NCBI GenBank assembly: GCA_045579705.1
Contig: JAZNMP010000016.1
Location: 1 to 64,000, forward strand
DNA: 64,000 nt
Reading direction: 5' to 3'
From: Lachnocurva sp045579705
GTDB lineage: Bacteria; Bacillota; Clostridia; Lachnospirales; Lachnospiraceae
Both the position numbers and the translations under genes were made by a program. The notes below the pieces were generated by a model. It had not been told where the DNA came from, ran no database searches, and saw only the letters and a program-made list of their open reading frames with translations. Shown here one piece after another: positions 26,509 through 35,370 of the stretch (within the stretch, counting starts at the first letter, position 1; each line of letters opens with the position of its first letter).

Positions 26509-27234
26509 TTAAACTACTTCGTCAGTATATCCAAATTTCTCTTTGTATTCTTCGATCATCTCATCGACAGATCTAATCGAAATATACTCTGCAACCTCTT
26601 CCTCTGAATAAGCCAGCTCACGTAATCTAAGCCAAACAGCCCATTCCGGAATCTTCGTCTGGAAAGTTATATTCTCCACAAATGACTGCAGGAAAGGTTT
26701 ATCCTTATCGAGATTTCCCTCATCCGCATACATCTTTGTAAGCAGGTAAACTTTCTTTACAAGTTTAGGCGGCATCAAACAGTATCTAGTCGCGATAGAA
26801 ATCAGTATCCATTCCTCATCGGAAAAATGCAGAACTCCGTTCTCATCTTCCTCGGGTTTTAAAATTCCACCACAAATGCCCGCAAAATAAGCCACTACCG
26901 CCATGTATCTGCGATACTGGACTACCCCTTTCGCTGATTTCCTATTATCTATAAGAACATTAACCTTGTCATTTCTTCGTTCAAAGACGATATAAGGTCC
27001 CGCTGTTGGCGGGTTTGGTATCTTCATCTCCGTAACGAAACAATCTTCCTTCATCTTCAAATCAAAAGTCTTGTAAACTGTTTCTGGTAATGAAGAAATC
27101 TTTGTCCAATTTGTTCTATTTGCAAAAATTATGCGTCTCAATTCTGCCTGTTCTTTCGCAGAAATAATTAGCGCAATGTTTCCACCTTTTTTTAAGAATT
27201 TTTCAATCCTCTCCCTATGTATCACGTTTGCCAT
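26509..27234 (-). CDS. Conserved-looking hypothetical protein upstream of relA
   Basis: The 241-residue soluble protein has no signal peptide or membrane segment and no motif I recognise. It is rich in charged residues, with 'GPYIVFERRNDKVNVLIDN' in the middle (possible beta hairpin) and a helical C-terminal half. The frame opens at 27279, but the ATG at 27234 has GGAGG five bases upstream and is preferred. It ends 23 bases before relA and probably heads that transcript. It lacks the HExxH expected of ImmA/IrrE-type proteases. Confidence 0.6.
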   Translation of the reverse strand: MANVIHRERIEKFLKKGGNIALIISAKEQAELRRIIFANRTNWTKISSLPETVYKTFDLKMKEDCFVTEMKIPNPPTAGPYIVFERRNDKVNVLIDNRKSAKGVVQYRRYMAVVAYFAGICGGILKPEEDENGVLHFSDEEWILISIATRYCLMPPKLVKKVYLLTKMYADEGNLDKDKPFLQSFVENITFQTKIPEWAVWLRLRELAYSEEEVAEYISIRSVDEMIEEYKEKFGYTDEVV

Positions 27235-27428
27235 ATTAGCCTCCAATGCATAGTTCGACATTATTGTTTTATTATCCATTTTAATATCAAAAAAAGTATC
27301 TGTAAATACTTATATTACAGTATATTTCGATATTTTTTCCACAAATAACAAACTGAACAAACGCAGAATATTAATGTTTAATTTTTTTATCCACTTTGCA
27401 ATAAATTGAAATTTTTTCATCGTGCCAC

Positions 27429-27457
27429 TTGACACTATCTACCTTTCAAGCTAAAAT
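27429..27457 (+). promoter_or_regulatory. guaB promoter
   Basis: TTGACA (27429-27434), 17 bases and TAAAAT (27452-27457) lie about 60 bases upstream of the guaB start, divergent from the relA operon. No purine riboswitch is visible in the short leader. Confidence 0.85.
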
Positions 27458-27515
27458 TCTTCATTAATATTTAGAAATTATTTATTGTTTTATCAGTGAA
27501 AGAGAGGTTAATTAA

Positions 27516-28970
27516 ATGGCTACTATTATCGGTGAAGGAATCACCTTCGACGATGTGCTTCTAGTTCCACAGTACTCAGAAGTTACTCCAGATATGATAG
27601 ATCTCAGCACTCATCTCACAAAGAAGATTAAACTTAACATTCCTATGATGAGCGCTGCTATGGATACAGTTACAGAACATCGCATGGCTATTGCGATGGC
27701 TCGTCAGGGTGGTATTGGAATCATCCATAAGAATATGTCCATCGAAGAACAGGCTGAAGAAGTCGACAAGGTTAAACGTTCTGAGAATGGTGTCATCACC
27801 GATCCATTTTCTCTGTCTCCTGACAACACACTACAGGAAGCAGAAAACCTCATGCACAAATACAGAATTTCAGGTGTTCCTATCACAGAGGAAGGCGGCA
27901 AGCTAGTAGGTATCATCACAAACCGTGACTTGAAATTCGAAGAGGATTTCTCACGTCTCATCAAAGAATGTATGACATCTGAGAACCTCGTTACAGCCCC
28001 AGAAGGAATCACTCTCGAGGAAGCTAAACAGATTCTCGCTAAAGCAAAGGTTGAGAAGCTCCCTATCGTAGACAAAGATTTCCATCTTAAGGGACTCATC
28101 ACTATCAAAGATATCGAGAAGCAGATTCAGTACCCACTTTCAGCAAAGGACTCACAAGGCCGACTTCTCTGCGGTGCTGGTGTAGGTATCACTTCAAATA
28201 TGCTCGATCGTGTTAAAGCTCTCTACGACGCACATGTTGACTGTGTAGTTGTAGACAGTGCTCACGGCCATTCAGCAAACGTAATCAAGGCTGTCAAAAC
28301 TATCAAAGAAGCTTATCCAGATCTTCAGGTTATCGCTGGTAACGTAGCTACTTATGAAGCAACACGTGACCTCATCGAAGCTGGCGCAGATGCCGTAAAG
28401 ATCGGTATCGGACCTGGTTCAATCTGTACTACACGTGTAGTCGCTGGTATCGGTGTTCCTCAGGTTACTGCTTTAATGGATGCTTACCGCGCAGCAAAGG
28501 AAGCTGGTATTCCTATCATCGCTGACGGTGGTCTCAAGTACTCAGGCGATATGGTAAAAGCTCTCGCAGCAGGCGGAAATGTCTGCATGATGGGTTCTAT
28601 GTTTGCCGGATGTGACGAAGCTACTGGTGAAGTAGAACTCTACCAGGGCAGAAAATACAAAGTATACCGTGGCATGGGTTCTATCGCAGCTATGAAGAAC
28701 GGTTCTAAAGACCGCTACTTCCAGGAAGGTCACGAGAAGCTCGTTCCAGAAGGCGTCGAAGGACGAGTTGCTTACAAGGGTTCAATCGAAGATGTTATCT
28801 TCCAGCTCAAAGGTGGTATCCGTTCAGGTATGGGATATTGCGGCTGCCCAACTATCGAAGACCTCCACGAAAGAAGCAAATTCACAAAGATAACAGCAGC
28901 TTCACTTAAAGAATCTCATCCACATGATATTCACATCACAAAGGAAGCTCCTAACTATAGTCTTAATTAA
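27516..28970 (+). CDS. guaB: IMP dehydrogenase
   Basis: The 484-residue enzyme oxidises IMP to XMP with NAD, the committed step to guanine nucleotides. The (beta/alpha)8 barrel is interrupted by a CBS-domain pair (about 92-205). The catalytic loop 'GPGSICTTRVVAG' carries the active-site cysteine, and the flap has 'RYFQEG'. Length is normal. GAGAGG precedes the ATG and a strong terminator follows. It is a single-gene transcript. Confidence 0.97.
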   Translation: MATIIGEGITFDDVLLVPQYSEVTPDMIDLSTHLTKKIKLNIPMMSAAMDTVTEHRMAIAMARQGGIGIIHKNMSIEEQAEEVDKVKRSENGVITDPFSLSPDNTLQEAENLMHKYRISGVPITEEGGKLVGIITNRDLKFEEDFSRLIKECMTSENLVTAPEGITLEEAKQILAKAKVEKLPIVDKDFHLKGLITIKDIEKQIQYPLSAKDSQGRLLCGAGVGITSNMLDRVKALYDAHVDCVVVDSAHGHSANVIKAVKTIKEAYPDLQVIAGNVATYEATRDLIEAGADAVKIGIGPGSICTTRVVAGIGVPQVTALMDAYRAAKEAGIPIIADGGLKYSGDMVKALAAGGNVCMMGSMFAGCDEATGEVELYQGRKYKVYRGMGSIAAMKNGSKDRYFQEGHEKLVPEGVEGRVAYKGSIEDVIFQLKGGIRSGMGYCGCPTIEDLHERSKFTKITAASLKESHPHDIHITKEAPNYSLN

Positions 28971-28980
28971 TTGCAATAGA

Positions 28981-29023
28981 AAAACTCTTTCCTCACAGTC
29001 ATCTGTTTGGAAAGAGTTTTTTC
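28981..29023 (+). terminator. guaB terminator
   Basis: The 12-bp stem aaaactctttcc (28981-28992) with ggaaagagtttt (29009-29020) is followed by T residues and lies ten bases after the guaB stop. Confidence 0.9.
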
Positions 29024-29053
29024 TATTAAAAAAACATATTTAATTAGTAGCTT

Positions 29054-29356
29054 CTATTCTTCTCGTTCTCTAAACAATCCAGCTATGATATCAAAGATGC
29101 ACCAAACCGTACCACCTACAGTAGCCGCCAGAGAAAAAGAAACTATATCTACAAACAATTCCTTAATCCCCAGAGTATGTGCCATAAAAGATTTGTACAG
29201 AGAAATCGCTGGTTCTATAAGCATCACATAGCCTCCGATATAAATCGAGAGTACCGTTCCTAAGAGACCAAAGACGATAACCATAAGTCTCTTCATCGGT
29301 GGTGTGAGGCACGAGATGAACCCTTTGTTTTCTTTTTTCCTATTCGAACTATTCAA
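29054..29356 (-). CDS. Small two-helix membrane protein, unknown
   Basis: The preferred start is the TTG at 29356 with GGAG six bases upstream, giving 100 residues; the ATG at 29293 has no site, and a longer frame to 29437 overlaps the PAP2 gene heavily. The protein has two hydrophobic helices (about 24-46 and 67-92). It follows the PAP2 gene by 23 bases and is probably co-transcribed. No family recognised. Confidence 0.55.
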   Translation of the reverse strand: MNSSNRKKENKGFISCLTPPMKRLMVIVFGLLGTVLSIYIGGYVMLIEPAISLYKSFMAHTLGIKELFVDIVSFSLAATVGGTVWCIFDIIAGLFREREE

Positions 29357-29379
29357 TGTAAACTCCAAACTATATAAAC

Positions 29380-29877
29380 CTAAAATACTACATAAAAGCC
29401 TAGCAACCCGAGGGCAATACCTATCAAAGCTCCACAAATCACATCTTTGATAAAATGCACACCGCCGAATACACGAAGCACAGCGAGGAGAACTCCTAAG
29501 ATAAAGATATCAACAGCTCCCTTTGCACTGATCTGCATATATGCCATTCCAACCATAAACGCCGAGAAAACATGTCTCGACGGAAAGCTGTGATGTTTCG
29601 TGTCTTTATCGATAATCGGTTCAAAATCATAAACTTCATACGGTCTCTTTGCGTTCACTACATTTCTAAAGAGGCTGACTGCAACGAACGACACCAGTGG
29701 AACCACGACGATCTCTATCAGTTCCGCCTTCGAGAAGAAATATGAGTAGACAACCAGTAGCGGATATGAAATAAATATCATAAACGTTATCAGATTATCC
29801 AACATGTTTATCAACAACTTCCCGTATTTTCTACGACAAATCGATTCGCTTATTCTCTTAAATTGTACTTCTGTCAT
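29380..29877 (-). CDS. PAP2-family membrane phosphatase
   Basis: The 165-residue protein has about five membrane helices and the three phosphatase signatures: 'NAKRPYE' (K-x6-RP type), 'HSFPSRHVFSA' (PSxH) and 'RVFGGVHFIKDV' (the histidine-aspartate motif). It probably dephosphorylates a lipid phosphate such as undecaprenyl-PP or phosphatidic acid at the outer face. Its ATG (29877) overlaps the preceding stop as ATGA and has GGAG six bases upstream. Confidence 0.88.
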   Translation of the reverse strand: MTEVQFKRISESICRRKYGKLLINMLDNLITFMIFISYPLLVVYSYFFSKAELIEIVVVPLVSFVAVSLFRNVVNAKRPYEVYDFEPIIDKDTKHHSFPSRHVFSAFMVGMAYMQISAKGAVDIFILGVLLAVLRVFGGVHFIKDVICGALIGIALGLLGFYVVF

Positions 29878-30233
29878 TTCTGGCTCCAATACTCATAACC
29901 ATCATCAAACAATTCCACCATAATCTCCTCGTATTTCTCTATCGTTTCATAACGATTCATCAAATATACGAGATAAGCTTTTCTATCCTCGATATCTTTA
30001 CTATCTCCACTAACCTGATCCGGTGACGGTTCAGCAGATTTTAGTTGATTTGATGAAATGTATTTGTCTATAGTCTGCTTTAAATCTTCCGGATTCATAG
30101 TTTTATCTAAATCTGCACCAAAGAGAGCCTTAAAAGCTCCAGCCGCATAGTAAAACTCGTAGTTTCCAACTAATACAGACATCTGTCTTTCAATCTTTTT
30201 ATTTACACTTTGAATTGCCAAGATTTTTTCCAT
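29874..30233 (-). CDS. Hypothetical soluble protein
   Basis: The 119-residue protein is hydrophilic and largely helical, with an acidic-serine stretch in the middle. No family is recognised. Translational coupling (ATGA) to the PAP2 gene suggests a shared process. A terminator lies between it and carD upstream, so its own promoter should lie near 30240-30260. Confidence 0.6.
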   Translation of the reverse strand: MEKILAIQSVNKKIERQMSVLVGNYEFYYAAGAFKALFGADLDKTMNPEDLKQTIDKYISSNQLKSAEPSPDQVSGDSKDIEDRKAYLVYLMNRYETIEKYEEIMVELFDDGYEYWSQK

Positions 30234-30263
30234 ATATAATCCTCATTTCCACATAATATAATG

Positions 30264-30296
30264 CAAAAAAATCCTCCCTAAATCAAGGGAGGATTT
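30264..30296 (-). terminator. carD terminator
   Basis: The stem aatcctccct (30270-30279) with agggaggatt (30286-30295) is followed on the minus strand by six T residues, 24 bases past the carD stop. Confidence 0.9.
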
Positions 30297-30319
30297 CCTA
30301 TATTTAAACTTACTAATGA

Positions 30320-30835
30320 TTATTTCATAGCATTATCAATCTTCGCAAAGAACGACTGTTCAATAACCTCATGACTCTGATTCAATACGAAAGCCATCTC
30401 ATCGAAAAGCTTCTTTCCAGCGAGCTGAAGGAATCTCTCATCCTGAGACATAGCTTTCTTTCCGCTTTCAATACGAGTCTTCTTTCTAACATATACTGTC
30501 TTTACAACACTCGCAAGTGCTTTTGGATCAAAGTCAGCAATGATAGATTTAACAGTGTCCTGGAACTCGCGATTGTTTCTAGTATCTAAAGAATCAATCT
30601 TTGCTACGTTCTCTAACAGACTCTGCATTTCATCTTCTGTCTTAATATCACGAAGTCTTCCATTCTGATCATCAACAGGAGTGATAACCTGTCCACCAGA
30701 CTGGAACACTGGCTCTAGTTCATAGTATTCTTTATCAGAACCTCTACCCCTAAGAGCTAACATTTCAATTTTCTTTACCTGACATACGCCAGCACTCTCA
30801 TGCATGAGGTAGTCACCAATTTTATATTTCTTCAT
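30320..30835 (-). CDS. carD: CarD/CdnL-family RNA-polymerase-binding regulator
   Basis: The 171-residue protein has the CarD/TRCF RNA-polymerase-interaction Tudor-like domain at the N-terminus ('YKIGDYLMHESAGVCQVKKIE', start of the fold) and a helical C-terminal domain that contacts promoter DNA. Such factors stabilise open complexes, often at rRNA promoters. The ATG at 30835 has AAGAAGG upstream; seven codons of extra open frame lack a site. Confidence 0.88.
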   Translation of the reverse strand: MKKYKIGDYLMHESAGVCQVKKIEMLALRGRGSDKEYYELEPVFQSGGQVITPVDDQNGRLRDIKTEDEMQSLLENVAKIDSLDTRNNREFQDTVKSIIADFDPKALASVVKTVYVRKKTRIESGKKAMSQDERFLQLAGKKLFDEMAFVLNQSHEVIEQSFFAKIDNAMK

Positions 30836-30861
30836 ATATTCGCCTTCTTTCCGCAATTAAT

Positions 30862-30890
30862 ATTATATCATGGTAGATACAAATCTGTAA
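30862..30890 (-). promoter_or_regulatory. Probable carD promoter
   Basis: TATAAT is present on the minus strand (30867-30862), about 27 bases before the start codon. TTACAG lies 17 bases further upstream as a partial -35 box (about 30885-30890). Confidence 0.5.
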
Positions 30891-31323
30891 GTCGGCAAAA
30901 TTGCACGAATTTTATTCATTTTTTCTTTTTCCCTTGCACGATTATGTCGAAACCTATGTTTATTATGTGTCAATGCTGTTATTTCAACAATTATTAATAT
31001 AACTGCAACAATTTTGAGTGTTATTCCTGCAATTTATGTGGAAAAATAAATTTTCAAGCAGATTTTTCAATAGCACATTCGAAAACACTTATAAAACATA
31101 AGGAAATTAAAAATATCTCTTTTAAAAAAAGGAGAAGAATACTATAATAATGTTTAGCTATGTCTAAATAGGAAAAGGCAGCCTGCTAGAAGCAGACTGC
31201 CGGGAAAAAGAAAAAAGATTACTCAACATTTGACTGTCTGAAAGTATTATATGCTTTGCATGGTATATCGTAAAGTTCAATATTTTCATCATCAAAATGA
31301 ATTTTATTCAAAGAAAGGTTATT
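30891..31323. other. Divergent regulatory region between carD and the LysR gene
   Basis: No gene is supported. On the plus strand there is AAAGGAGAAG at about 31128-31137, TATAAT at 31143-31148, a five-codon frame (Met-Phe-Ser-Tyr-Val-stop, 31150-31167), and a hairpin of ggcag-x-ctgc with gcag-x-ctgcc (31177-31201). The hairpin has a short T-run only on the minus strand. These elements may form the leader of the LysR gene; which is functional is not clear. Confidence 0.4.
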
Positions 31324-32199
31324 ATGACACTACTCTCATATGAAATTTTTCAAACCATAATCGAGCAGGGCTCATTTGCAAAGGCAGCCTCATTGCTCCA
31401 TCTAACTCCTTCAGCAGTTAGTCATTCTGTTTCTTCACTAGAGAGCGAAATCGGATTTTCTCTATTTATTAGAAACAAAAATGGAGTAAAACTTACAAAC
31501 GCAGGAGAACAGATTCTTCCATATCTGCAGCAGGTAGTAAAGTCAAACGACAACTTCCTTCAGAAGATTTCTGAGATGAAAGGTCTCAACGAAGGTGCTG
31601 TAAAGATCGGATGCGTAAACACAGTTTGCCTTACATGGATTCCTGGAATCTTAAAGAAATTCTCAGAGGAATTTCCACAGATTGACATCGAAGTATACCA
31701 GGGTTCTTATGACGACGTTATGGAATGGACCAGAAGTGGCGTAATCGATATAGGTATCGTTTCAGATTTAGTACACGAGAACCTACCATTTATTCCACTC
31801 TTCACGGAGCCACTCGTTTGTGTTACTCCAAAGAATTACATGGATCCAACTATCAAATCTGTAAAACCAGAAGACTTAAAAAATCAGCCTTTTGTAATCC
31901 AGCAAGATAGTTGCGATAGAGATGTAACTACATTCCTGGACAAATACGCTCTTTCTATCAGAGCTAACTGTCACATCCTTGATGACCAGTCATGTCTGGC
32001 TATGGTTGAATGCGGAGCTGGAGTTTCTATCGTTCCAAAGATGCTTGCTGAATATGCAAACAAAAACGTAGATATCTTCCCTCTTTCACCAGAACAGACC
32101 AGGACTTTAGGAATCACCTGCTTAAACGAGGACTTCCTCTCTCCAGCAGCAAACGAAATGATTTCCGTAATCAAGGAATACGTTTCAAATCTTCAGTAA
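31324..32199 (+). CDS. LysR-family transcriptional regulator
   Basis: The 291-residue regulator has an N-terminal winged HTH (about 3-62, 'GSFAKAASLLHLTPSAVSHS' core) and a periplasmic-binding-like effector domain (about 90-290). The ATG at 31324 has AAAGG upstream; nine extra codons lack a site. The nearest other genes are convergent (apt) or divergent (carD), so the target is not evident from context. Confidence 0.93.
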   Translation: MTLLSYEIFQTIIEQGSFAKAASLLHLTPSAVSHSVSSLESEIGFSLFIRNKNGVKLTNAGEQILPYLQQVVKSNDNFLQKISEMKGLNEGAVKIGCVNTVCLTWIPGILKKFSEEFPQIDIEVYQGSYDDVMEWTRSGVIDIGIVSDLVHENLPFIPLFTEPLVCVTPKNYMDPTIKSVKPEDLKNQPFVIQQDSCDRDVTTFLDKYALSIRANCHILDDQSCLAMVECGAGVSIVPKMLAEYANKNVDIFPLSPEQTRTLGITCLNEDFLSPAANEMISVIKEYVSNLQ

Positions 32200-32221
32200 G
32201 ATATTGAATCTAAGACAATAA

Positions 32222-32286
32222 AAAAGGTAGTTTCAAACCTCTAAGCTTTCCATCTGAAAGCAAAGATTGGTTTTGAAACTACCTTT
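32222..32286. terminator. Bidirectional terminator between LysR gene and apt
   Basis: Arms 32222-32239 and 32269-32286 pair over about 17 bases with one bulge, and the loop holds a further gctttc/gaaagc helix (32245-32261). A- and T-rich flanks allow termination in both directions. Confidence 0.85.
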
Positions 32287-32306
32287 TCTTAATATATCTA
32301 GTTTAA

Positions 32307-32834
32307 TTATTTGCCTGGGTATGTAAGAACTGAATATACATCATAGTCTTTCAGTCTTTCTCTACCATTCAATCCAGCAAGCTCCATGACGAAAAGCATC
32401 TTTACTACTTCGCCTCCTAATTTTTCAACTAGCTTTGCTGCTGCCTCGATAGTACCACCAGTTGCAATAAGGTCATCAATGAGAACTACTTTCTGACCAG
32501 GCTGAATAGAATCCTTGTGCATCTCGATAGTTGCTGATCCATACTCTAAGTCATAGTCCATAGATACTGTTTCAGCTGGAAGTTTGCCTTTCTTTCTAAC
32601 TAAAGCAAAAGGTTTTCCAAGAGCATAAGCGATAGGAGTTCCGAAGATAAATCCTCTAGACTCTGTTCCTGCTAAAACATCAAATTCTACTCCCTTTAAA
32701 GCTTCGATCATATCATCGATAGCAAGCTTGAATCCTTCAGGCTGCATGAGTAGAGTTGTAATATCTCTAAACATAATGCCCTTCTCAGGATAATCTGGGA
32801 TAGTACGTATGTACTGTGCGACCTTTTCATTCAT
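32307..32834 (-). CDS. apt: Adenine phosphoribosyltransferase
   Basis: The 175-residue salvage enzyme converts adenine plus PRPP to AMP. The PRPP-binding loop 'VVLIDDLIATGGT' and the 'ESRGFIFG' loop are intact, and length is typical. GAGG lies 11 bases before the ATG. It has no operon partner downstream; an AT-rich stretch of about 130 bases separates it from the aldolase gene upstream. Confidence 0.96.
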   Translation of the reverse strand: MNEKVAQYIRTIPDYPEKGIMFRDITTLLMQPEGFKLAIDDMIEALKGVEFDVLAGTESRGFIFGTPIAYALGKPFALVRKKGKLPAETVSMDYDLEYGSATIEMHKDSIQPGQKVVLIDDLIATGGTIEAAAKLVEKLGGEVVKMLFVMELAGLNGRERLKDYDVYSVLTYPGK

Positions 32835-32966
32835 CTTAATTCATTCCTCTTTTCTATATTTCGAACGATTATTAGTTACGATTTGAATAAAATAATCTTT
32901 CCGAACTTTTTTAGAATATAGATTTTTCATCAAGATGTCAAATTTCTAAGAATTATTTTTTTCAAC

Positions 32967-34031
32967 TTATTTTCTTCTCTTTGAATAGATTTCAACATAA
33001 TGCTTTCTAATACGTTCTGAAATCTGTTCTGGAATAGGCAAGCCTGCGCCATATTTCTTTGCCAGATACGCTGCCATAGCATTCTTCTCCAATACCTGAC
33101 AGAGAGATCTAGCTTCATCCTCACTTGCGCAGACGCAAACTGCGCCCTTCCCTCTAAGCAAAACAGCTTCTTTATTAGTTAGTTCCTTTGCCAAAGTAGC
33201 CTGTCCTATCTGCTTAACTATATTTTTAACATGAGCTCCACCGATTTGGGCCATGTCATCCAAATAAGCATCCAAATCTAATCCCAAATTGCTATATCGC
33301 TTCAAAAAAGGACTTCTTGCTATGAAAGAATACTTGTCCTTCATCTCCTTTATCGAAGACGCCCAGCGTAACTTCTCACGATATTTAGTGTCAAACATCA
33401 TATCGAAGTTCAAACTTTCTTCCTCTTCATCTATTATAGAAGAGTAAATCCATCTGGACATCTTCTCCAACATCTTTACTATATAATAAGTCTCTCTAAC
33501 CTCTTCGCCCCAAATCAAAGCTCCATGATTCTTCATAAGAAGCGCCGCAGCCATAGGATTCTTCTTCCAAGCCTTTCCTATCGCTTTCATTGCTTCTTTG
33601 CTTCCAGCCATTTCGTATTTAACATTTGGAATCTTTGAACCCAATATATCCACGTCTCTAGTCATTCCTCCCGGAATATACTGTTTGATATCTTCGAAAT
33701 CCATTCCTAATACAGAGATAGCCGACGCAACCGGTTGATGCGTATGAATCACGCACTGAGCTTCCGGATGTATCTTATATGTAATTAGATGCAAGAGGTA
33801 TTCAGAAGAAGGAATCTTCCCACTTTCATAACTACCATCTTTAATATTAACTCTTACGATTTCATCACTCGTTAGTCCATCAAATTCTCTACCACTAGGC
33901 GATATAACAAACGCGTCATCACTAATACGTACGCTAACATTTCCCCAAGTTCTAATCATCAGACCATCATTTTTTAATTTCTGACCTAAACTTCTGACAT
34001 GAAACCTGGCTTCTTCTATCGAGTATGCCAT
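32967..34031 (-). CDS. Class II aldolase/adducin-family protein with extra C-terminal domain
   Basis: The 354-residue protein has a fuculose-phosphate-aldolase-like domain at about 1-205. The catalytic glutamate region is 'PSSEYLLHL', the metal ligands are in 'VIHTHQPV' and 'MKNHGALI'. The C-terminal 140 residues are extra; 'EAVLLRGKGAVCVCASEDEA' there resembles 'AALLMKNHGALIWGEEVRET' of the first domain, suggesting a degenerate second copy without histidine ligands. The substrate is unknown; no sugar kinase or isomerase gene is adjacent. Confidence 0.82.
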   Translation of the reverse strand: MAYSIEEARFHVRSLGQKLKNDGLMIRTWGNVSVRISDDAFVISPSGREFDGLTSDEIVRVNIKDGSYESGKIPSSEYLLHLITYKIHPEAQCVIHTHQPVASAISVLGMDFEDIKQYIPGGMTRDVDILGSKIPNVKYEMAGSKEAMKAIGKAWKKNPMAAALLMKNHGALIWGEEVRETYYIVKMLEKMSRWIYSSIIDEEEESLNFDMMFDTKYREKLRWASSIKEMKDKYSFIARSPFLKRYSNLGLDLDAYLDDMAQIGGAHVKNIVKQIGQATLAKELTNKEAVLLRGKGAVCVCASEDEARSLCQVLEKNAMAAYLAKKYGAGLPIPEQISERIRKHYVEIYSKRRK

Positions 34032-34068
34032 ATAAAAGTACCCCTCCTAATCAGATACCTTTAGAATA

Positions 34069-34653
34069 TCATACGGCAGGTTTCAAAACCATATCTTCAT
34101 GAATTACACTAGGAAATTTAATTTTGTTTTTATTATTATCTACCCATTTGTTCACCTTTACTCCCTCCAGTTTCACCTCCCCTGGATCAAATCTTTCTCC
34201 TGCTTCTACCCTGTAAGTTCTAATCCCAACCAATTCTACAGTCACTAATCTCTTCGTACGCTTCCTTTCGCGTAAAATCGTTCTGCTATAGTCTAGTTGT
34301 CCCTTCTTTCCACTCGGATAAGTAAACTCCTCTCTGACTTTGCAGGATAGGATTCCTTTTTTAGGATTACTTTCAAGGAATCTAATTTCAACTTTAATAT
34401 TATCGTCTTTTCCCTTTGTTTTATCCCGATTTAGCTGTTTCTTTAATAGACTTTCGAACTTCTTCTGCATCTGATCTTCGGTGATAATATCCCCCTTTCC
34501 ATTCTCAACACATTTCATCGTCTGTTCCATAGAAGTATTCACCGCTGTCTCCAGATCGCTCTTCCTAATCTGCCGATTCCACAGAAAAACACTCGAAATC
34601 ACTACCAATATCGCCAATACGAGTATCATTACACCAAATACTAACTGCTTCAT
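34069..34653 (-). CDS. Tad-locus membrane-anchored protein, unknown
   Basis: The 194-residue protein has a single N-terminal helix (about 5-25), then a hydrophilic, basic extracytoplasmic part. It resembles pseudopilin-like or TadE/TadG-like accessory proteins in layout: short cytoplasmic start, one helix, 'ETAVNTSMEQTM' heptad-like region and a beta-rich end. It is the last gene of the pilus-like operon, 22 bases after its neighbour, with GGAG before its ATG. Confidence 0.6.
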   Translation of the reverse strand: MKQLVFGVMILVLAILVVISSVFLWNRQIRKSDLETAVNTSMEQTMKCVENGKGDIITEDQMQKKFESLLKKQLNRDKTKGKDDNIKVEIRFLESNPKKGILSCKVREEFTYPSGKKGQLDYSRTILRERKRTKRLVTVELVGIRTYRVEAGERFDPGEVKLEGVKVNKWVDNNKNKIKFPSVIHEDMVLKPAV

Positions 34654-34675
34654 CTAACACTCCACTGTAATAGCC

Positions 34676-35116
34676 TCATTCTCCTACGCCTATATATAAA
34701 TCTTCAGTTCCAAATCTCCCTTCCGCATCCTCTACATACAAAGAAACTCGATATACTCCCGGCTCTTTAAAGAAAACCTCATTTCCTTTTTTCAAATCAT
34801 CGATTACCTTTTCTTCATCATCCATAACTGATATCAGCTTTACACAGGTTATTCCCTCACCTTTGATTAAATCCCTGGCACTATATGTATTTTCAACTTT
34901 TAAATTCTCCTGGGACCGAACCACAGGCTTAGCCTTTGGCATCTTTATATCCGTCTTAGTCTCCTGGAGTTTCGCATCGGTTACTGATTCAGCGCCACTC
35001 TTCATCTTGGTCTTAAATCCAATAGGACTATTCTGTAAGAATAGTAGTCCAAACACGAGGAGCATCGCCACTCCAGACAGAAGTGCCTTGCCATACTGTG
35101 ATATTATCTCCTTCAT
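34676..35116 (-). CDS. Pilin-like protein with C-terminal Ig-like domain
   Basis: The 146-residue protein begins 'MKEIISQYGKALLSG', the same N-terminal signature as three tiny peptides of this operon, followed by one helix (about 12-30), a linker and a beta-sandwich-like domain (about 75-146, 'KEPGVYRVSLYVEDAEGRFG'). The ATG at 35116 has GAGG five bases upstream; a GTG two codons earlier would lack a site. It looks like a pilin stalk carrying a small surface domain, possibly the tip or adhesive subunit. Confidence 0.6.
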   Translation of the reverse strand: MKEIISQYGKALLSGVAMLLVFGLLFLQNSPIGFKTKMKSGAESVTDAKLQETKTDIKMPKAKPVVRSQENLKVENTYSARDLIKGEGITCVKLISVMDDEEKVIDDLKKGNEVFFKEPGVYRVSLYVEDAEGRFGTEDLYIGVGE

Positions 35117-35123
35117 ATTCACC

Positions 35124-35258
35124 TCATATACTTCGTAGGAAATCGATCAGAGCATCTCCCAGGAATACCCTAACCGCGCCCAATACCACAATCACAAAAA
35201 CAGTAGCTCCGACAGCTCCCAGCATTCCCTCGCCATATTCCTGAATTATCTCTTTCAT
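35124..35258 (-). CDS. Mini-pilin-like membrane peptide, 44 residues
   Basis: The peptide begins 'MKEIIQEYGEGMLGAVG' and consists of a short charged N-terminus, one long hydrophobic helix (about 10-34) and a short tail. It is bracketed by real genes of the operon, overlaps the upstream peptide gene by ATGA and has a GAGG(T) 5-8 bases before its ATG. The Glu-Tyr-Gly just before the helix is the hallmark of processed Flp/type IVb pilins. There is no room for a prepilin leader. Confidence 0.65.
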   Translation of the reverse strand: MKEIIQEYGEGMLGAVGATVFVIVVLGAVRVFLGDALIDFLRSI

Positions 35259-35359
35259 ATAGCTACCTCGCTGATAAAATATACAAAACTAGCCGCCATC
35301 AACAAACCCATAATGCAATATAATAGCGAAAGACCATATTCCTCGAAAAACTCCTTCAT
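35255..35359 (-). CDS. Mini-pilin-like membrane peptide, 34 residues
   Basis: The peptide begins 'MKEFFEEYGLSLLYC' and is a single helix with an acidic start. It follows the upstream pilin-like gene by 11 bases and is translationally coupled (ATGA) to the next peptide gene. The shared signature with its neighbours, not its length, is the reason for calling it a gene. Confidence 0.6.
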   Translation of the reverse strand: MKEFFEEYGLSLLYCIMGLLMAASFVYFISEVAI

Positions 35360-35370
35360 CCTATCACCCC

